A stretch of 33,335 nucleotides of DNA, taken from Myxococcota bacterium (GTDB taxonomy: Bacteria > Myxococcota_A > UBA9160 > SZUA-336). The translations under genes and the position numbers were made by a program. The notes below the pieces were generated by a model that saw only the letters and a program-made list of their open reading frames with translations, ran no database searches and had not been told where the DNA came from. Shown here one piece after another: positions 29,626-33,335 of the stretch (its first letter is position 1; each line of letters begins with the position of its first letter). The stretch spans positions 1-33,335 of the forward strand of contig DATKAO010000180.1 in the NCBI GenBank assembly GCA_035498015.1. The letters run 5' to 3'.

Positions 29626-30804
29626 TTAGGACAGCTCGGCTGCCGAGTAGCCCAGGATGTCGCGGGCGATGATCAGCCGCTGGATCTGGCCCGTGCCCTC
29701 GTAGATGTCGGTGATGCGGCAGTCGCGGAACCACTTCTCGAGCAGGTGGTCGCACGAGATGCCGGCCGAGCCGAGCAGCGCGAGACAGCGCTGGGTCGCG
29801 GTGCGCGCGATCTCGCCGCCCTTGGCCTTGGAGATCGACGCCTCCAGGTTGTTCGGCTTGGCCTCGCCCGAGAGCCAGACCGCGTGCAGCACGTCGAGCA
29901 TGGCGGCCTCGATGTCGGCCTCGATCTCGACGAGCTCCTGCTGCGCGGCCGAGCGGCCGTGCACGCCGGCGTTCCAGTCGACCTCCACGCCTTCCGCGGC
30001 CAGCGCGTCGCGCGTGAAGTCGAGCGCGGCCTGCGCGATGCCCAGGCCGATCGCGGCCACGGCGGGGCGAGTCATGTTGAAGGTCTTCATGACGCCCTTG
30101 AAGCCGCCGGCGCCCTCCTTGGGGATCGACTCGTCGCCGCCCAGCAGGTGGTCGCGCGGGATGCGGCAGCTCGAGAACACGTAGGCCGCGGTGTCGTCGG
30201 CCCGGATGCCGAGCTTCTTCTCCTTGTGAGTCACCTCGAAGCCCGGCGTGCCCTTCATGACAATGAAGCTCTTGATGCCGGCGCGGCCCGCGGCCTTATC
30301 GATCGTGGCCCACACCACCACGCCCTCGGCGCGGCAGCCCGTGGTCACGAAGATCTTCTCGCCGTTCAGCACCCACTCGTTGGTGTTCTTGTCCAGCACC
30401 GCCGAGGTCTGCACCGCCTTCGAGTCACTGCCGCAGCCCGGCTCGGTGATCGCCATGGCCAGCGTCTTCGAGCCCCAGCGCTGGTTCTGCTCGGGCGTGC
30501 CCGACGCGCGCAGCGCCGCATTGCCCAGGCCCCCGGTGCCGCGCCGCATGCGCACGGTGTAGTCGCCCCAGGTCTGGCCCGCGGTGACCAGCATGCTCAT
30601 CACGCCCATCGACGAGTCGAGCTCGTCGCGCTTGGCCAGCAGCGCGAACGGGTTCTTGAAGTCCTTGGCCTCCTGGAGCGTGTCGGGGGCGAACTCCTCC
30701 TCGTGGTCGTCGTAGTAGCGGGCGTACTTGCGGCACACGAGCGCCTCTTCGCGCACGGCCGCCAGGACTTTCTCGTCTTTCTCGGAGAGGGTGAAGTCGA
30801 TCAT
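29626..30804 (-). CDS. Acyl-CoA dehydrogenase (YEGT-type)
   Basis: A 392-residue acyl-CoA dehydrogenase. LAMAITEPGCGSDSKAVQTS is the flavin-binding segment, and WVLNGEKIFVTTGCRAEGVV follows. The C-terminal RITDIYEGTGQIQRLIIARD contains the classic catalytic Glu of YEGT, so this copy looks fully equipped. The segment between (EKKLGIRADDTAAYVFSSCR) has the Arg often seen in medium- and short-chain enzymes. The start ATG 30804 lies 19 nt after the stop of the upstream acyl-CoA dehydrogenase on the same strand. Both sit downstream of an HxlR-type regulator, which suggests one regulated transcript, perhaps producing a heteromeric dehydrogenase. The stop TAA abuts the tandem repeats. Confidence 0.94.
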   Translation of the reverse strand: MIDFTLSEKDEKVLAAVREEALVCRKYARYYDDHEEEFAPDTLQEAKDFKNPFALLAKRDELDSSMGVMSMLVTAGQTWGDYTVRMRRGTGGLGNAALRASGTPEQNQRWGSKTLAMAITEPGCGSDSKAVQTSAVLDKNTNEWVLNGEKIFVTTGCRAEGVVVWATIDKAAGRAGIKSFIVMKGTPGFEVTHKEKKLGIRADDTAAYVFSSCRIPRDHLLGGDESIPKEGAGGFKGVMKTFNMTRPAVAAIGLGIAQAALDFTRDALAAEGVEVDWNAGVHGRSAAQQELVEIEADIEAAMLDVLHAVWLSGEAKPNNLEASISKAKGGEIARTATQRCLALLGSAGISCDHLLEKWFRDCRITDIYEGTGQIQRLIIARDILGYSAAELS

Positions 30805-30823
30805 GGCTTTGTAACTCCCTGGC

Positions 30824-31933
30824 TCAGACGGCGCCGACGCTCTCGAGGACCGTGAGCGCGCGCGCGTTGCGGTACCACATCTCCACCGGGTACTCGCGGA
30901 TGTAACCGTGACCGCCGAACACCTGGAGGCCGTTGTCGGCGATCTTCATGACTTCGCGGTTCGCGTAGCAAAGCGCGAGCGTCGCGGCGCGGCTCGCGTC
31001 CTTGCCGTGCTCGAGCAGGCTCGCGGCCTTCCACACCAGGTGGCGCAGCGAGCTCACCTCGATCTGCATCTCGGCCAGCATGAAGGCGATGGTCTGCTTC
31101 TGCGCGATCGGCTGGCCGAACGCGACGCGCTCCTTGGCGTAGGGCAGGGCGAGCTCGTACACGCCGCGCGCCAGGCCGAGTGACAGCGCCGCGCTCGCGG
31201 TGCGCAGCATGGCGAGCAGACGCGCGCCGTCGATGCCGCGGTCGCCGCCGAGCCGCGCCGAGGCCGGCACCTCGACCCGCTCGAGCTCGAGCGAGTAGCG
31301 CGGGAGACACTGGAAGCCGAGCGTGCGCTCCGGCTCCGCCGAGACCGTGAGGCCCTTGGCGCCGCGCGGCACGATGAAGGCCTCGAGCCCGGCTACGCCG
31401 TCGCGCGCGCCGCGCGCCACGACCAAGAGGTGACTCGCGTTCGCGGCCATCGGCACCAGGCGCTTCTTGCCCGAGAGCGAGAATCCCGAGCCCTTGGCCT
31501 CGGCCACGGTGCGCAGGTTGGTCACGTCGAAGCTGAAGGTCGGCTCGAGGATTGCGAGCGAGGCCGCGTGGAAGTCGGACTTGGTGAACAGCGGCAGGAG
31601 CTCCGCCTTCTGCTCGTCGGTGCCGAAGTCGAGCAGCGGCTGCACGAACAGACCCGGAGTCATGGCGGCGGCGGCCAGCGGCACGTCGCCCCAGGCCAGC
31701 TCTTCGAGTACGAGGGCGTTCGTCACGGGTGACCGGCCGATGCCACCTCCGCCGTACGACTCGGGAATGCCGCCCGCCACGAGCCCGAGCTCCCAGCTCT
31801 TCTGCAGCACGTCGTCGGGCAGGGCGCGTTTCTCGTCGCACTCACGCGCGCGCTCGCGCAGCTCGGTCTGCGCGAACTCGTGCACCGTCTGCTGGATGAG
31901 CTCCTGCTCCTCCGTGGGCCCGAATGAGATCAT
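30824..31933 (-). CDS. Acyl-CoA dehydrogenase, divergent catalytic loop
   Basis: A 369-residue acyl-CoA dehydrogenase-family protein. PTEEQELIQQTVHEFAQTEL, GIPESYGGGGIGRSPV and LVLEELAWGDVPLAAAAMTP form the N-terminal domain. ERVAFGQPIAQKQTIAFMLA and QVFGGHGYIREYPVEMWYRN form the C-terminal domain. Where TEPxxGSD is expected, the sequence reads LEPTFSFDVTNLR, and where IYEGT is expected it reads VLESV, ending three residues later. It therefore resembles the small, degenerate partner subunits of alpha2beta2 acyl-CoA dehydrogenases (FadE pairs of mycobacterial sterol catabolism). The start ATG overlaps the regulator's stop (ATGA), and the companion enzyme follows 19 nt on. A heteromer with that partner is my inference. 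Confidence 0.9.
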   Translation of the reverse strand: MISFGPTEEQELIQQTVHEFAQTELRERARECDEKRALPDDVLQKSWELGLVAGGIPESYGGGGIGRSPVTNALVLEELAWGDVPLAAAAMTPGLFVQPLLDFGTDEQKAELLPLFTKSDFHAASLAILEPTFSFDVTNLRTVAEAKGSGFSLSGKKRLVPMAANASHLLVVARGARDGVAGLEAFIVPRGAKGLTVSAEPERTLGFQCLPRYSLELERVEVPASARLGGDRGIDGARLLAMLRTASAALSLGLARGVYELALPYAKERVAFGQPIAQKQTIAFMLAEMQIEVSSLRHLVWKAASLLEHGKDASRAATLALCYANREVMKIADNGLQVFGGHGYIREYPVEMWYRNARALTVLESVGAV

Positions 31934-32679
31934 TTCGCGTCTCCTCGTTCTTTTCTCTTCGGCGAATAAGGCTGGTGGAAGTACCAGGCGATCGAGCCGC
32001 CCCGGCCGTCCTTCTGGAGCTTCCCCTCGGCGACCGCCTCGCGGTCGTCCATGAGTCCAATGGCCAACAGCGTCCAGTCACGCGCGTCGGCCGTGTACCG
32101 CACGTCGGCGCGCTCGGCGAAGCCCTCGCGCACCCGGCAGTCACCGTCGTCGATGTCGATCACCCAGACACCGCCGCCCTTGCCTGTGAGTCGCAGCTCG
32201 TAGGTGATGCGCACGCCCGCCGTGCGCTCGTCGCGCAGCAGGAAGGGCAGGGCCTCGACCACCGAGGCGGCCGTGGTCTCCTTGAACGGTCCGGCCGCGC
32301 GCATGATGTGCCGCACCCACCAGAGCGCGATCTCGCGCACCGCGGGCTCGAGCGTGCGGCCCAGGTCGGTGAGCCCGTACAGCGAGCGCCCACCCGCCGG
32401 CACCGTCTCGACCAGCCGGTTCGCGACCATCTGGCGCAAGCGCGCCGACAGGATGCGCGGCGCGATGCCCGTGCGGCTGCGCAGCTCCTGGAAGCCCCGC
32501 GGCCGGCCCAGGAGGTGCCGTACGAGCACCAGCGTCCAGCGGTCCCCGATCAGGTCGAGGCTGCGGTGGACGGGATCGAAAACGGGACCGCCTTCGGCGA
32601 GCCCATCCGCGGCCACGCGCAGCCCGGCCTCGCGGCGCGGCCGTACCCGTCGGGATCGTGGAGGGGTGGTCGGAGGCAT
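31930..32679 (-). CDS. HxlR-family regulator with a C-terminal SCP2-like domain
   Basis: A 249-residue two-domain transcription factor. After a basic N-terminal tail comes a winged helix: FDPVHRSLDLIGDRWTLVLV, GRPRGFQELRSRTGIAPRIL, then SARLRQMVANRLVETV and the wing GGRSLYGLTDLGRTL, matching HxlR. The redox Cys of the YodB type is absent. The C-terminal 100 residues (about 150-249) read LRLTGKGGGVWVIDIDDGDC, then ERADVRYTADARDWTLLAIG, the pattern of SCP2 sterol-carrier-like domains. The ligand may thus be a lipid, sterol or acyl-CoA. ATG 32679 is chosen over TTG 32709; a later start is possible. It is the first gene of an operon with two acyl-CoA dehydrogenases (ATGA overlap), which are probably its targets. 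The SCP2 call is by pattern only. Confidence 0.85.
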   Translation of the reverse strand: MPPTTPPRSRRVRPRREAGLRVAADGLAEGGPVFDPVHRSLDLIGDRWTLVLVRHLLGRPRGFQELRSRTGIAPRILSARLRQMVANRLVETVPAGGRSLYGLTDLGRTLEPAVREIALWWVRHIMRAAGPFKETTAASVVEALPFLLRDERTAGVRITYELRLTGKGGGVWVIDIDDGDCRVREGFAERADVRYTADARDWTLLAIGLMDDREAVAEGKLQKDGRGGSIAWYFHQPYSPKRKERGDAK

Positions 32680-32691
32680 AGCTCGCAGGAG

Positions 32692-32728
32692 AACATGACA
32701 GAACCGCAATCAGTATTCAAGGGGTACT
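32692..32728 (-). promoter_or_regulatory. Candidate promoter and operator of the regulator operon
   Basis: This short AT-rich patch covers the end of the exported-protein gene and the 37-bp gap. On the minus strand TTGAAT (plus-strand 32715-32720) is a fair -35, and CATGTT 17 nt on (32692-32697) a weak -10. An interrupted dyad AGTA-N9-TACT (32712-32728) covers the -35 and could be a site for the regulator itself. This is a guess from position and symmetry. Confidence 0.25.
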
Positions 32729-33250
32729 ATTCTGTGCGGGTGGCGGCTGGTAGATCTCGCGCAGGCCGGGCTCGTCCTCGCGCAGGAGCTTCAGGCACTC
32801 GGCCTTGGACTTGGCGAGGCGCGCTTCGTTCACCTTCTTCACGCTCGCGATCTTGGCGTGCAGCTCGGCCAGAGCGCTGTCGAGTGTCTCGTGGCCGCCC
32901 GCCTCGGCAGTGCCGTAGCAGATGGCCTTTGCCGGCCACTGGTCCAGGAACACGTCGAACACGTCCCTAGCGTTCGGGATCAATGCACGGCTCACCGCGA
33001 GTCCGAGCTCTTCCGACGACGCGCCGTCGGTACCTTGGTGGAGCGCTACGGCGGCGAGCAGCCAGTCGCGGTTGCCCGACGCGATGTGCTCCATCAGCGG
33101 ACTCCAGGACTCGCTGTCGTAGAGCTCGTGCACGACGGGCGCGGCGCCTCGCGCCCCGATCTCGGCCAGAAGCGCTGCCGGACGGTCGGCCCACGCAACG
33201 GGGCCGGCGCCGAGAGTCACGAACAGAAGCCACAGCCCGCTCTTGCGCAC
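32717..33250 (-). CDS. Small exported protein of unknown function
   Basis: I do not recognise this protein. With GTG 33250 as start it has 177 residues: a signal peptide with basic n-region (VRKSGLWLLFVTLGAGPVAWA, cleavage after AWA) followed by a helical, Ala/Glu/Lys-rich domain. Features are ELYDSESWSPLMEHIASGN, AICYGTAEAGGHETLDSALA (one Cys) and a C-terminal LAKSKAECLKLLREDEPGLR (second Cys), so one disulfide could form. In-frame ATG codons at 33316 and 33322 would extend the tail by 22-24 residues, but they overlap the start of the + strand gene at 33315 and spoil the signal peptide, so I prefer GTG. The regulator gene begins 37 bp downstream of its stop. Function unknown. Confidence 0.65.
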   Translation of the reverse strand: MRKSGLWLLFVTLGAGPVAWADRPAALLAEIGARGAAPVVHELYDSESWSPLMEHIASGNRDWLLAAVALHQGTDGASSEELGLAVSRALIPNARDVFDVFLDQWPAKAICYGTAEAGGHETLDSALAELHAKIASVKKVNEARLAKSKAECLKLLREDEPGLREIYQPPPAQNSTP

Positions 33251-33276
33251 GACCCGTGGACGGATAGCGCATCGGA

Positions 33277-33306
33277 TAAGATGGGCCGCACGAACCACGC
33301 TTGGAG
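33277..33306 (+). promoter_or_regulatory. Candidate -10 and ribosome site for the gene at the right edge
   Basis: TAAGAT (33277-33282) is a possible -10, and GGAG (33303-33306) lies 8 nt before ATG 33315. The leader would be about 25 nt, so this gene appears to use ordinary initiation. Confidence 0.4.
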
Positions 33307-33314
33307 AATTCGAC

Positions 33315-33335
33315 ATGCGCATCGGACTGATGCTG
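33315..33335 (+). CDS. Start of a + strand gene cut by the window edge
   Basis: Only seven codons are visible, MRIGLML, preceded by GGAG at a good distance. Such an opening is common in LLM-class F420- or flavin-dependent oxidoreductases, but seven residues cannot prove it. The existence of a gene is supported by the ribosome site, the upstream TAAGAT and the divergent arrangement. Confidence 0.45.

Overview
The window is bacterial DNA of high GC content (about 70% by eye), packed with genes on both strands. No tRNA, rRNA, phage gene, transposase or CRISPR array is visible. Membrane haem A synthesis genes, four acyl-CoA dehydrogenases from different subfamilies, a CaiB-type CoA transferase, a full-size PlsB, scattered cell-surface glycan genes and a hybrid histidine kinase suggest an aerobic or facultative Gram-negative organism with a large lipid catabolism repertoire. 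Myxococcota, Binatota or another former deltaproteobacterial lineage would fit, but this is inference and no marker here settles it.

Layout. 1-4221 (+): a coupled run of acyl-CoA dehydrogenase (cut by the window edge), GT4 glycosyltransferase, crotonase and an anchored SGNH-like protein. 4218-8323: a GST, an FkbM methyltransferase, a GT2 glycosyltransferase, fdhD with an exported unknown protein, and an SRPBCC protein. 8473-12944: plsB and an orphan hybrid histidine kinase. 12941-18617: a flippase, a small methyltransferase, a GT-C-like membrane protein and a membrane alkaline-phosphatase-superfamily enzyme, in alternating orientation. 18585-20760 (-): rmlA, a hotdog thioesterase and a second anchored SGNH protein. 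20826-24376: a polytopic membrane protein, a CoA transferase, rpmG and a second acyl-CoA dehydrogenase. 24538-27233 (+): ctaA, ctaB, a lipoprotein cytochrome c and a second lipoprotein. 27283-29442 (+): a DUF2252 protein and a second GST. 29451-29620: two tandem 85-bp repeats. 29626-32679 (-): an HxlR regulator carrying a probable SCP2-like domain, then two acyl-CoA dehydrogenases. The right edge holds an exported unknown protein and the first codons of a + strand gene.

Two themes join the genes. First, acyl-CoA enzymes are repeatedly interleaved with sugar or cell-surface enzymes, sometimes with overlapping start and stop codons, which hints at an acylated glycan or glycolipid. Second, expression signals are unusual. 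Seven genes have a TA-N3-T or TATAAC hexamer ending 6-8 nt before the start codon and no Shine-Dalgarno sequence, the layout expected of leaderless mRNAs. Other genes have clear Shine-Dalgarno sequences. Six of the eight convergent pairs overlap at their 3' ends, three of them exactly on a shared CTAG.

The longest stretch without a gene is 183 bp (29443-29625, the repeat pair). The next are 161 bp (24377-24537, holding the ctaA promoter), 149 bp (8324-8472) and 140 bp (10828-10967). Start codons are a choice wherever the upstream frame is open, and the reason is given for each gene.
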